NCBI RefSeq assembly: GCF_037975245.1
Contig: NC_092569.1
Span: 15,164,501 to 15,228,500, forward strand
From: Apostichopus japonicus
Lineage: Eukaryota > Echinodermata > Holothuroidea > Aspidochirotida > Stichopodidae
Reading direction: 5' to 3'
Length of the DNA stretch: 64,000 nt
Position numbers and translations under genes: made by a program. Below the pieces are notes generated by a model. The model was given only the letters and a program-made list of their open reading frames with translations, made no database searches and was not told the DNA's origin. Shown here in pieces: positions 12,701 to 25,700 of the stretch (the stretch's first letter is position 1; every line of letters starts with the position of its first letter).

Positions 12701-15700
12701 TTTAACCAAAAAATTTTCCCAAAGAGGAAAGAAAAAAAATGTCACCTGGATTGTAGTAACCATAGAGCTCAACTCTCATACATATCCAGTCTTTCCAATC
12801 CTCCGGATAGAATCGGACGTAGTTGATAGCTTGATCCAAGACGAGAGTGTTACGGACCACAGAGCTGTTGTCAAAATTTCCGGCAAAGACCTGAAACAAC
12901 AAAAATGTAAATTAAGAATTTGCTTGTCAAGCAATATGGATCTTATAGTGTATAGATAAATAATTCAAACAAAGTAGAGTAATATATTTGATTATCTATA
13001 CAACAGACATGTTGGGATTTTTACATAGGAAGGACAAGGGAGGGTGGAAGGGGGGGGGTGGGAGAGGTTGAGGAAGGATAATTTCCAATGAAGGATAATT
13101 TTCAATAATAGTTCAAAGATCAACTTAGTATTCCTTGAAGTTTCCTCTTTTTCTTTCACCTTTTCGAAAAAAAATTGAGCGTTCAACTATCCCTGCCCTA
13201 ACCTGCCCTCTCTCATCCATTTCTAACCTCACTTATCCATGACAACAATATGGCGCCGAATCACAAGAGACCCTTACCGTTCTCTGGCCCAGTTCCCTGT
13301 AGTAGGCCCAATGTGTACCATTACTACTATAGGCGATGCTGTAACTGGTGACATAACCTCCGCTCTCTCATCCATTTCTAACCTCACTTATCCATGACAA
13401 CAATATGGCGCCGAATCACAAAAGACCCTTACCGTTCTCTGGCCCAGTTCCCTGTAGTAGGCCCAATTTGTACCATTATTACTATAGGCAATGCTGTAAC
13501 TGGTGACGTAACCACTACTGTCCGGGTGACCTTGAGTTGCGATGGCTCTCAAGGTGATACTGTCATCGAAGCCAATCTGCAACCACTCGAAGTTACTGTC
13601 CGATTCTGTCATCCAGCAGGGGGTGTCGTTGACGGCATTCAGACGCGAGTAGAGGGCGCAATCTGTGGCGTTGTTCGCACAGCTGGATGCATTGAGGGCG
13701 CTGTCTGGTATGGATTTATCTTCCATACCGAGGGCAGTATCTTCGTTACCTGACGATAAAGAATGGAGCTCTCCGTTTTAATTGCCAAACAATTTAAGAA
13801 CAGAGTACAGTAACACATAGACTCTTAATAGGTCACAGAATATGATAACAGCATGCACAGCATTAACACTGATATCCAATCAAAATCAAGGTAGGAAAAT
13901 ATGATAATTTTCAATTTGGTCATGAACAAAGTTTTGTATAAACTTCGCCACGATGCAATATTTTGACAGTGGAAAAGATGGATTGACAATTCGTTCTTAG
14001 AGGTCGTTAGTTATTGACCCCAAAATATGCTAGCAACTAGTTACATAATGGCCACTTGTGCTTGAATATTTAACCTCGCTTTAATAAACGTTTCATTCAC
14101 CCGAAAACTCATCAATGTCTAGAAATGTGAACCAGCAGACTACGCAGGGCATGTGTGCCAACCGTTTGGCACTAGCATTATTACAATGTGTTAGCGACTG
14201 TCTATGTTTTATAGTTAGGTCACACCAGCAGTGTTGAACTAACTTTCATATCTTGCAAAATGCTCAGTTTGTATCGAATTCATTCCAATTACATCTTTGC
14301 AACTTCGAAACAAATAACCCTTTAACCTTTCATAGTATCATCCCAGTGTGTCAAGAAACCATATTTTTGTTCTGTTTAAGCAATGAAGAACTTAGCACAC
14401 ACAGACTCAGGATGTGTGACCTGATTAATTTTGCTGACGACATTGCAAGGGTCCTACCTGTACCGTGTAAGATTTGTTCTACCCCTACGGCCTAATGTTG
14501 GAATGTTATATACATTTTTGAGTAGTCAAAGGAGAACTTTATTTCAGAATACATAAAAAAAACGTGTCCTTATACGTCACCTGCCGTACGAACAGTTACT
14601 TTTTGTTATAGATATACTTTCCATATTTGTTTTAAATTTTAAAGCCAACTTACGTTACCCCTATAAACATAATGGTACTAACCTACAAAGTTTCAGGCAC
14701 ATGGACTATTGTATAGGGGGTTAAGAATTTCTGTATCAAACACAAACACATTTTAACATTTAAAGACATATTAACTACATAATATTATCAACATTTACTA
14801 ATATAATAGTTATACCAAGTACAATTTTAATGTTCCTTTGAAAGTGTAATTATTCTACCCGTTGCATGTTTTTTCTTTACATCGTCAAACAGTGCGGCCC
14901 TTACGATTTTAGTAACAGCAAAACTTCTGAGAAATGGCGTTCTAGCCCTCCCTGGCCAAAGAATTTGCACCAACAAAGGCTTTGAGTACAGCATTCTGTA
15001 GATTGCCGTGTTAGACGAATCCAACCGTAAAAATAGTAATTACCTAATTTGCCATCCATATCATAACCATTGCCGACTTTGCAATCCGCGGCCCCCCTCA
15101 CAAGTTTACTTTTGCAAGGTCGGTAAACTTGACTCCATAGTTTTACTTTTCGGGAAACCCAAAAGAATACAACAGGGTACGAATCGATTCACAAGGAATA
15201 TCACTAAATAGATTGAGGACATAAGCTTGGTCATTTCCCTTACCAGAACAAGATCCTGCAGTACACGACACCCACTTCTGTGTGATACCCGTACAGGTAT
15301 CACCCCCGTATTGCGGTGCCGGGTTCGTGCAGCTTCGTAGCTGGTATTCAGTACCATCATTGCCGCAAGTGACCGAGCAGGCTATCTCCACCCACCAGGG
15401 GGTGAAACCACCATCAACTGTGAAAAAGACAACAATTTACGATTCAAAAGTTAAACAAGAACTTTTGATCTTTTGGAAATTCGATGATCCAAGTTTCCAA
15501 TAAAGAGATAACTGTCGATCGTCAGTCATAAAGAATAATATTTCCCAATCAGAAGTCCATCACTCATTTACTGAGCTAAATGATTAGAGAAGGCGTCTTC
15601 TCTCTCTCTCGGAGTCCCTTCTCTGCACATTTCCATGTTTGTATCGAATGCTATTAGGTGCAATCCCTGGTTACACAGTACGTGGGGTATGGGGTGTGAC

Positions 15701-18700
15701 CGGCAGCCCTCAGTTAGTAATGGCTGTATTAGGATCACCAATACTTTCAAGAGATGGATAGGATCACCACTACTTTCAAGAGCAGGGTGGGATCACCACT
15801 AATATCAAGAGCTGGATAGGATCACCACTAATATCAAGAGCAGGGTGGGATCACCACTTCTTTCAAGAGCTAGGATCACCAATACTTTCAAGAGCTAGGA
15901 TCCCCACTACATTCAAGAGCAGGGTAGGATCACCACTAATATCAAGAGCTGGATAGGATCACCAATACTTTCAAGAGCTGGATACGATCACTACTACTTT
16001 TTAGAGCTAGGTAGGATCACCACTACTTTCAAGAGCAGGGTAGCATCACCACTACTTTCAAGAGCCGGGTAGGATCCCCACTAACATCAAGAGCTGGATA
16101 GGATCACCAAATACTTTCAAGAGCTGGATAGGATCACTACTACTTTTTAGAGCTAGGTAGGATCACCACTACATTCAAGAGCTGGGAAAGATCACCCCTA
16201 CTTTCAAGAGCCAGATAGGATCATCCCTACTTTCTAGCCAGATAGTTCGGTTGATAGAGGACAGGGCATTTTAACCCTGAGGTCACTGGTTCAAATTCTC
16301 TTCTAGCAAAAGATAACATTTCTTTGCCCTCTTCCAGTTTATTTCTATAATTTCTGGGTTTTTCTGTGATTCTCTGAAATATACCAAAGTATCTTATTAG
16401 CTTAACTAGCCAAAGTTTCATTTTCAAATAATGAAAGTATAAGGCTTTGGTCAAACTAATATGACTTACTTGGACAGGGCCATGTTCCACAGAGTTCTCC
16501 TTGCTCTCCTGGGTTGGAATCTAAACAAATAAAAGGAGAATATAATTTCAAATGCTGAAAAAAAGGTACTGGACTATTAGGTGAGAATTTGAGCAGCATT
16601 ATAACACTTTAGGAATAGAAAGTCATCTTTTTTGATAGTTTACAATATTTCACTCAATTTCTACCGTTCCAAAAAAAAAAAAAACCTTTTCAACTAGGTT
16701 AAAAATTTGTTGGGGCGGGGGAGGGAGGGGTGTGTGGGTAGGGGGCTGCAGCATCAGGCTGTGTAAGACAAAAACTGCTTGTGCTGTGCAGTCTCACACA
16801 AATAGGTACTGCAGGTCTGAAGAGATAATCCCTTTGTTACTTTTTTGGTTTTGATTCATTTTAGCTGAGAAGGATTTTGAAGCTGCTTCAACTTTACCTT
16901 TTTGGACACAGATTATGGTCTTTTATAGATAAAAATAAACCAGAACTAGAAATGATTTTCTATCTCTATCGTAACACATAATGTAAACTGCAAGCTAGCT
17001 AGCTAGCATGTAAACATTTTTGCCTACGAACTAAAAAGAACAAAGCCATCATTTGACACCTATAAGTCTCATAAGTTTATCGAGCTTGCTCCCTCATTTA
17101 TCAACAATATAAAATGGCCGCAAATTAAAAAAGGAACAAAAGAAAATTGATAAAAACAAAAGCTGGCACTGAATTCAGATAATGTTTTAATAGCATGATC
17201 TTATTATAAAGCTCTTTTCTTGGTTAGAAGCTGTTGCAAATTTATTTTCAAGGAATTAAAGAAATTTTGTTACGATTTGAATTTTTTGCAGACTATTTCC
17301 GACTCAAACGAATTGGCTCGATGATAATCTGGTCCGAAAATTGTGTTAATTAAATGGTTTTATCTATAATGATAATTCAGATTATGAATATAATAATTGT
17401 GTTTTGTCCCTAATAGCAGTTGCACTGTTTCAATGGCAAGAACTTTACTCGTCTCATGAGAGCTACATTTACTCAGCCATGTACATTTTAATACTGTATT
17501 TGTAGAAGATCATAAGACAAGGTTTTAGATACCATGTCAAAAAGCAGGATGCTGGGGGGCTGCAGCATTATGCAACAAGGCTGGGCAGGATATAATCTAT
17601 TGTGCTCCACAGTTGAACACAATAGGCACTGCAGGTGTTTCTTGTTACATACTTTTTGATGTCCTGTTTATCAATATTTAAATTTATACTGCAGGCAATA
17701 AATAAATGAGAAAAAAAAAAAGCAGAGTTTGCTGCTGGCGCAGATTTTTTATTTCAAACGCGGTGCGTGAACTCTAAACTTTGGCTGTAAAATCTCTTGA
17801 CTTGGGAGGACATTTTGAAAATGTTCGGTACAACCTACCGGCGTGGAGAAGCAGCATCCTCTCGTCCGTAAAGCTACGAAAGAAGATTCTAAGATCGGCC
17901 AGAGACGCAGAGATCCGTTTCTGAGAGGATTCTCTATCATTGACATCGGCTCCGATGATGAAGCCGAGACTATCACTGGTCAGGGTATCAGACAATGTTT
18001 CCGCAGAGCTGTCGGAGCCCTGCAGTAATCCGTTGATGTAGACGGACAGTCCGTCCGTAGATGTGAACGTAAAAGCGAGATGGAACCAACCGTCGTCGGG
18101 GAAATTTGTGGTCTCGACTTTCCACTGCTGGTCGTCGAATACCGTCACCGCCAGGGAGGGTGTCGACAAATCCCCCGGCTGGTAATTGACGTTGACGGCC
18201 GAAGAACTCAAAAGGTAATTGTCACTGTTGCCGCTGTTCTCCGAAGAGTTGACTTTCACCCACAATGCCATAGTGAAACCCTGGGTGCAGTAAGAGAGAT
18301 CCCGCACGCAGGATTCCGAGAAGTTTCCCAAGTCAATGTAGTTATCGGTGAGGTAAATGGAACACCTGTAGGCGGACTCATTCCTTGCTTCCACGAGAGA
18401 GAGGGCGCTACCAGCAATTCCGTCGTAACCGCCCAGTCTCGCCGGAACCGTCAAGTCTGGGCATGCGCTGTCACAACTCGGCAGGTCCATGTCGTAGGCA
18501 CATCGCCCGCTAAGGTCCCATTCTAGAGTCGGTTCAAATTCTGTCACAAGAAAGGGTAGAGCAGCATTTTGAGACAGTTGTTAAAAAAATGTGTCAAGGA
18601 AAGAAAAAAAGAAAAAAGAAAATCTACCATTTAACAGTTGATATTTGGAATTCTGGCATTGCAACTTGGGCATGGGATGAACAGCTGGTACTTGCTGAAA

Positions 18701-19684
18701 TTTGTTTTTAGTTTGGAACACTCATAGTTGTTTAAAGAATGTCGACTAGTTTAAGAGTTATATAATATATTCCAGATTGGTGATGAAAATAAAGCCTGGT
18801 TTTGATGTCATTGACAATGATACAAATTAAAATGTAAGACAGGCATATCAAACTTTACACTCACTGTTGCTACAATTTGCCATAGAATTTGCTGTGCATT
18901 TGCATTTAAATTAAAGAAAAGTGTTAACATCAAGGAGTATTCAAACTTTTGAAATACACCATGCTGTCCGCAAAATTGAACACCCACGACCCATGGGGAC
19001 TGAGCCAACAACCACAAGACCCACACCTCATCAGAATCGCTGCACAGAATCCATGAATGCTAGCTTGGACTATGGGCATCAGCAACCCCAACAAACTATC
19101 TCTAACTTGCCATCGTCTGGAAAATACCCTGCAAGACCCTCTGAAGATTTTGCTGGACCCAGTTTGGGTCCCACCCCTCAGTTTGAAACATCAGTTTACG
19201 ATACGTGGACCAAATCATGAAGCAATGCCAATAGCGCCAATTTTTCGATCCCTGAATTCCTCACGCCACAATAATTAGCCAACTGTTACAGGACAATGTA
19301 ATCACATGATATGTTAACTAGAGCTTGCTTAAGTTCCACTGTGTTTAATGTTCCAATACGCCATTTTTTCTACGTTACTCACCATATCTCTCCTCTCGTA
19401 CCCAGTACCATATCATCTTCTCGGTGTCCACCTCAGAGTAATAAATTGGTGTTGCAGTCGTTGGTGGTGTTGTAGTTGGGACAGTCGTTGTCGTAGGTGC
19501 TGGTGTGGTGATTGTCTCGTTTGGGAAGTAGACGGATAAATACGAAGTCAGAGGAGTCCACACGTAGTCCATGCATGCACAGACCAACGTGCCAAAGAAG
19601 ATGTAGTCTTCATCGCTAGTGCCCTAAAATTGAAAAAAAAACAGTAGTTAATAAATTAACAAGTTTAGAAAATAAATCAAACGT

Positions 19685-19739
<55 letters not shown>

Positions 19740-22700
19740 GGTTATCATTTTTATTAATGTTGTTGTTATTATTTTTTCTTAATTAGCTTAGTTAATACCT
19801 CATGTGTTGACAGTAGAGCAGGTGAGTATGGTGTACGCCAGGGCATGATGTGCTGCAATGATGTGTTACCGGTCAGCCAAGACCCAAATCTGGTGACCAA
19901 ACTGGCCGTCTGGGTGTTGTCCTCTTTCACAAACGTGTAGTCTTTGGGAACCTCATAGATACCACCCCAGGCACCACGCTCGAATGCCTCTATGCGGTAC
20001 TGTTTGGAATAAAAATACAGACAAATAAGAGAGGATAAATTGTTCTTTATTTATCAAGACATAAAGAAATTAAACACATTTTACTAATATAACATGATAA
20101 GAAATGTAGTAATGCTGGCATGTAGTGTAGTTAAGCCACTGTCTTTGGATAATTCTCAGCAACTTTGTGTTCCTTAATGCTATTGGCATAGACATACAAG
20201 CCCAATTTGATTTGGGGGGGCTGTAACGACTTGCTCAAAAAGTATAACCAAAATTTTTTGCGCGTTCCGCGCGCATTCCACCCGTTTATGTGCGTATCAT
20301 ATAGGAATGCATCAGTTATTACATAGCATGCCAATAACGAACAATCATTTTCTGTGTTATAACCCTCCCATATTGGATATAATTATTGGGAAAGTCGTTA
20401 CAATAATGATGATAAGAAAAATATAAATTTAACCATTGAAAAACACATTGCAAATTATTTTTCTTTCAGTAACTGCCCAAAACATTCTCAGCATATTGCC
20501 CAAATTTTCACAGCACTCCCAGCTCCCCCGCCTCCTACGCCTATGGCTATTGGCATAACTAAGTGAGAACACCAGTTAACTCTTTACTAAGATACAACTC
20601 ACCTTAAAAGTCTCAGCAATCGTGTGTTCCTTAATGCTATCGGTATATGAGCTAAGTGAGAACAACAGTAAACTCTTTACTTAAGATACAACTCACCTTA
20701 AAGGTCTCAGCAACTGTGTGTTCCTTAATGCTATCGGCATAACTAAGTGAGAACAACAGTAAACTCTTTACTTAGGATACAACTCACCTTAAAGGTCTCA
20801 GCAACTGTGTGTTCCTTAATGCTATCGGCGTAACTGAGGATGGAGTAGTCGCTGTAGAGAGATGGACTGTGTTGGTTCCGGACGGTGACGCTACTACTGT
20901 TCCATCCGGTGTTTGTAGCTGAGGTCACCAGGAGGGTCCACCCTCCTCCGTCCCTTGTCATGTCACAGAAGACGTTCAGCTGTTCGTCATTGACCCAGAT
21001 CATGTAGACGCCGTCCCCAGGGGCCTCGTCTCTGTATCTGCCCACGGCGTAGTGCATGTTACAGGAAACAAAGTCTGTTGATAAAAAGGGGGCAGCAGAG
21101 CAAATTCATAGATAAAACAGGCATCTTGGTTTGAGAGATCAGAATTAGTTTTTTCATCTGTAAATTCCTGACCTATGGAAACATATGGCAATCTATGTGT
21201 TGCCGGGCAGACAAAGTACTACAGTAGTATGTTTATTACGTTTTGTTAACTACTCGAACCTTTGAATTCCCATGCAGCATCATAACTATATACATGCAAA
21301 ATGTTTATTGGATATTTTTCAACCTTTCTGTAACTTCCTGAATAAAAGTTAAATTAGCAAGTTAAGCTAACAGATGGTATAGTTTTACGGGAATTTAGTA
21401 CTCTGTAATTTTTTTTAAGTATCAAAATTTGGCAAAACTCAAAAGGAAGAGTTGCATTGAATTACGTATTACTTACAAATTTCGTAATATTCCGACCCGT
21501 CGTTCGGTGTCAGGGTGAGGCTGTTTGTCAGTGCGCCCTCGCTATAGAGGGTACAGTTTTTCTCATCCGAGTATTCAAACGAAACACAAGTCTGTTCCCC
21601 GAGACAAAGCAGAGAACAGTTGCCCGCCGTTTCCACATGTTTGTAAACAGCCGTTCCGTTGGCATTGAGCGTACTGTCGGCCGTATGATTGAAGTATTCC
21701 AGCGGATCCACTGCAAAAGAAGGATGAAGAAAGCATTTTATAAATACTCAGAAGTTTAAACTATTTCCTATGCTAGTAATTATATTAAAAAATCCTCTCT
21801 TTAATTCATCTGCCCATATTCAATATATCCATGCAGCCACAAAACTATTTTTTTTTAAATGTCATCTTTGAAATTAGGGGTGTATTCAGGATTTCAAAAC
21901 AGAAGGACTGAATATTGTAAAAAACAATCGCAAAACTAGCCAAACACAATGTACATAAATGGCAGATCCGAATTGTTGCTGTTGCGATGGACTGAAGGTT
22001 TCAATGTTGAGTAGTTCTCACACGTATATTTTCAATTTCGGTGGTGAGTGATTTTATCCACACACGTAAAAGAATCATTACAAGTGGCCAAAACTTGAAA
22101 TATATAATTAAAACAACCATTTACACTAAAGAAATACAACTAAAGTTATTTCATGAAATTAATCTTCCGTATTCGCGTGTCTCGATTATTCAAACATACA
22201 GACCTACGGAATTATGGAAATCATGAAAGCATTCTCGTAGCAGTGACGCAATTTTATTTCCCAGAAAATGGGTACCGGTTTTGTGCGTTTTCCATTCGGG
22301 TTGAAGCCAATCCCCTAAAAGGGTGGGGGGGGGGGATCTTGGTGCCTTTCCAAAAAAGAAAAAAAAAACGAAAATTGTGACAGCAAATGATGCATGCTGC
22401 ACTTTACTTAGTCTATAATCTAGGTCCTATTAAGCAGGTCCACAGGCAAGGTTGAGCTGGTTACTACTTTTCATATTTTGAGTGGGGTTGCAAAGGGGTT
22501 GTGGGAGGAGGAGGGGGGTAATGTACACCTCCTCCACCACATTAACCATCTATTTGTGCCTGGAAATTATGCTTTAGCACGAGCTCTGAATTCTCAAGTA
22601 AAGATATTATTCTTAATTATCTAAAGTTGGGTGTATATTCCATTGCTTCTTGCCCTCGAAAGGCAGATCTGTAATGAGTCACTACATGTGACGGTCAAGC

Positions 22701-25700
22701 GGAGTTATTCGCCAAGTGGATTTCTTGATTCGAGACAATATTATTGACCTGAGGTCACCGTATTTAGCAGCTGAGAGACTCCGCTATCTTCTTTGGGTTC
22801 ATGCTTTACTTGAATATTAGCGACTAAACTTGTGACTTAGGTTACATCACTGCTAGAGAGAAATGGAAGATGTATCCATGCTTTCAACGACTCCTTACCA
22901 AACCATTTCCTTTGTGGAGTCTGGAGGCATTTAATGTTGTCTCCTTCCTCACAGACCATCGACCTCTTCCTGACCCCAACCTCCTCGCACGTGACGGAAC
23001 ATCCTCCCCAGTCACTCCAAGAGTTCAGAAATTGGCCGTTAGCTGCGAAACAGATGTTAGTAGACAAGAAAAAAAATTGATATTCAAACTAGAAAAGGAA
23101 ATAGACACCAAACAACTGATCAAAATTGGTCTGTATGGAACGTTTACATGAAAAAATACATTGATACATTGCAACTTATATTTTTTCAGTTGACAATTGA
23201 ACAATTCTTTTCAGTTTTGAAGAAAAACTTGATCTCCACATATTGCACTGCCTGAGTAAAAACTAAATATTGATACTCCCTTGGTTTCATGGTTTGGTTT
23301 AACATGAAATATGGTAGTTCTTTTCTTTTATATTCACGAATACTAATTTTGACTTATCGATTGTTTCTGTGAATACAAATCCATTAATATGCTAACAGAA
23401 GCTTACAGTAATGCACCTCATCATGGTAGATTTGTGAGGTGTATTGTTTATTCATTTGACCTGTCTATATAAGGTCAAACCTTAAAGGCTTACTTGGCTC
23501 TCGGACTCCATAAAACTCCAGTCGTAAGCCGATAGTGTTGTTCCATGTTTGAGGTTCTATTTGCACGTATCTCACTCCGATGATGTGATCCAGGCTGTGC
23601 CTTACTATGCTGCTACTGTCCATGTTGGCTTGTATTAACTGTCAAGTGTAAACAATGAATATGTAAATAGTAGAGTATGAATATTCATTAATGACTCACA
23701 GAAATAGATAGGAGAATGACAATGACTTAAAATGACATTCATCCAAACTATGTGATCCAGGCTGCGCCTTACTATGCTGCTACTATCCATGTTGGCTTGT
23801 ATTAACTGTCAAGTGTAAACAATGAATATGTAAATAGTAGAGTATGAATATTCATTAATGACCCACAGAAATAGATAGGAGAATGACAAATGATTTAAAA
23901 TGACATTCATCCAAACTATGTGATCCAGGCTGTGTCATACTATGCTGCTACTGTCCATGTTGGCTTGTATTAACTGTCAAGTGTAAACAATGAATATGTA
24001 AATAGTAGAGTATGAATTATTCATTAATGACTGACAGAAATAGACAAGAGCATGACAATGATTTAAAATGACATTCATCCAAACTATGTGATCCAGGCTG
24101 TGTCATACTATGCTGCTACTGTCCATGTTGGCTTGTATTAAAGGAATTGTCTGGTGGAAGATTTTGATACATTGTCCTTGTAGTTATTATTTTTCTCTTT
24201 CTAACCATGTAAAAATTGTCCCCATTCGACGTTTTCTTCTTGTAGAAATCTGGTTTTCAAATTCACCAGTTTCTCACCAAAAGTACCGTTTGTTCGAACG
24301 CTTCAATATGGTGATTGACGTAGTGCTTGCAGATAGGCAAAACAGGCGACTTGAAGTTAGCACTCCCAATTCCGCAGCAAATAAACTCACGTGTAAGCAC
24401 ATTGGATTGCCTCATATATATAACGTACATACTCGCGAACGTATATATACTACGATGCTCAGTTGGTGTACTTGTATAGCGTTACACATAGTACACTCAC
24501 ACTCAAACCACAGTTCATTAACTGTTCTTCGAAATCGCTGAAATAAACTTCACGGATCAAATTAATAGTAAAAGGAAACTTGCAAAGTATTCGTTAAACC
24601 GAAAGATGAAACTTGGCGGAATCGATGTCATCGCAGAACTGTCCGATTGTAAACGTTAGAGTAGCCTATACACGCGAACATTCTTCGCGCTGGAGCTGGA
24701 TACCGCGATGTATAAACAACGAAGAGCCTGCTGTTAAAACTTATCTTGTGTTACACAAAGACCACGAAACCACCGATCTACTACATATATGGCGGCTTAA
24801 GGAGTTTTTTAAATCATATCTAATTTATAAGAAATTTCACCGGAAATTATTGAAGAAATTGATCGAATCGTTGTCAGAGCAGAATGTAGCACTGAGAAGC
24901 TTAGGCTTCGCAGAACTGTCCGATTGTCAACGTTTGAGTATAGCCTACATGCGAACATTTTTCGCGTTGGAGCTGGATAGCACGATGTATAGCCTGAACA
25001 ACTCAGAGTCTGCTGTTAAAATTTATCTTGTGTTACACAAAGACCACGGAACCACCGATCAAGTACATGGCGGCTTAAGGAGTTTTTGAAAACATATCTA
25101 ATTTTTAAGAAATTTCACCGGAAAGTAAGGAAGAAATTTATCTGTATACAAACGCTGTTTTTGTTGTGATTACCGTATAGGTACTGTGCGGAGGGTGGGT
25201 TATGACGCAATCTGCTATGGCAGAGCTGACGTCACGTATTGTAATGTTCAAATAATATTTGAAATGTCTATCCATAACGATTAAAAAATCGTTTCTCTGT
25301 CAAACGCAACATTAGCGTTCTCATACTTTGACAACATGTTTGCAAAATTATTTACTATTTTTTAAGGTAACTTCTTTGGGCCACCAGACAATCCTTTTAA
25401 CTGTCAAGTGTAAACAATGAATATGTAAATAGTAGAGTATGAATATTCATTAATGACCCACAGAAATAGATAGGAGAATGACAAATGATTTAAAATGACA
25501 TTCATCCAAACTATGTGATCCAGGCTGTGCCTTACTATGCCGCTACTGTCCATGTTGGCTTGTATTAACTGTCAAGTGTAAACAATGAATATGTAAATAG
25601 TAGAGTATGAATTATTCATTAATGACTGACAGAAATAGACAAGAGCATGACAATGATTTAAAATGACATTCATCCAAACTATGTGATCCAGGCTGTGCCA

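Noticed and set aside
18080-18526. Plus-strand 148-codon frame
   Set aside because: It is the antisense of the LamG-like exon.
24110-25089. Plus-strand frames of 143 and 158 codons
   Set aside because: They lie within the TTAA element, are built partly from its 277-bp internal duplication, and show no transposase motif.
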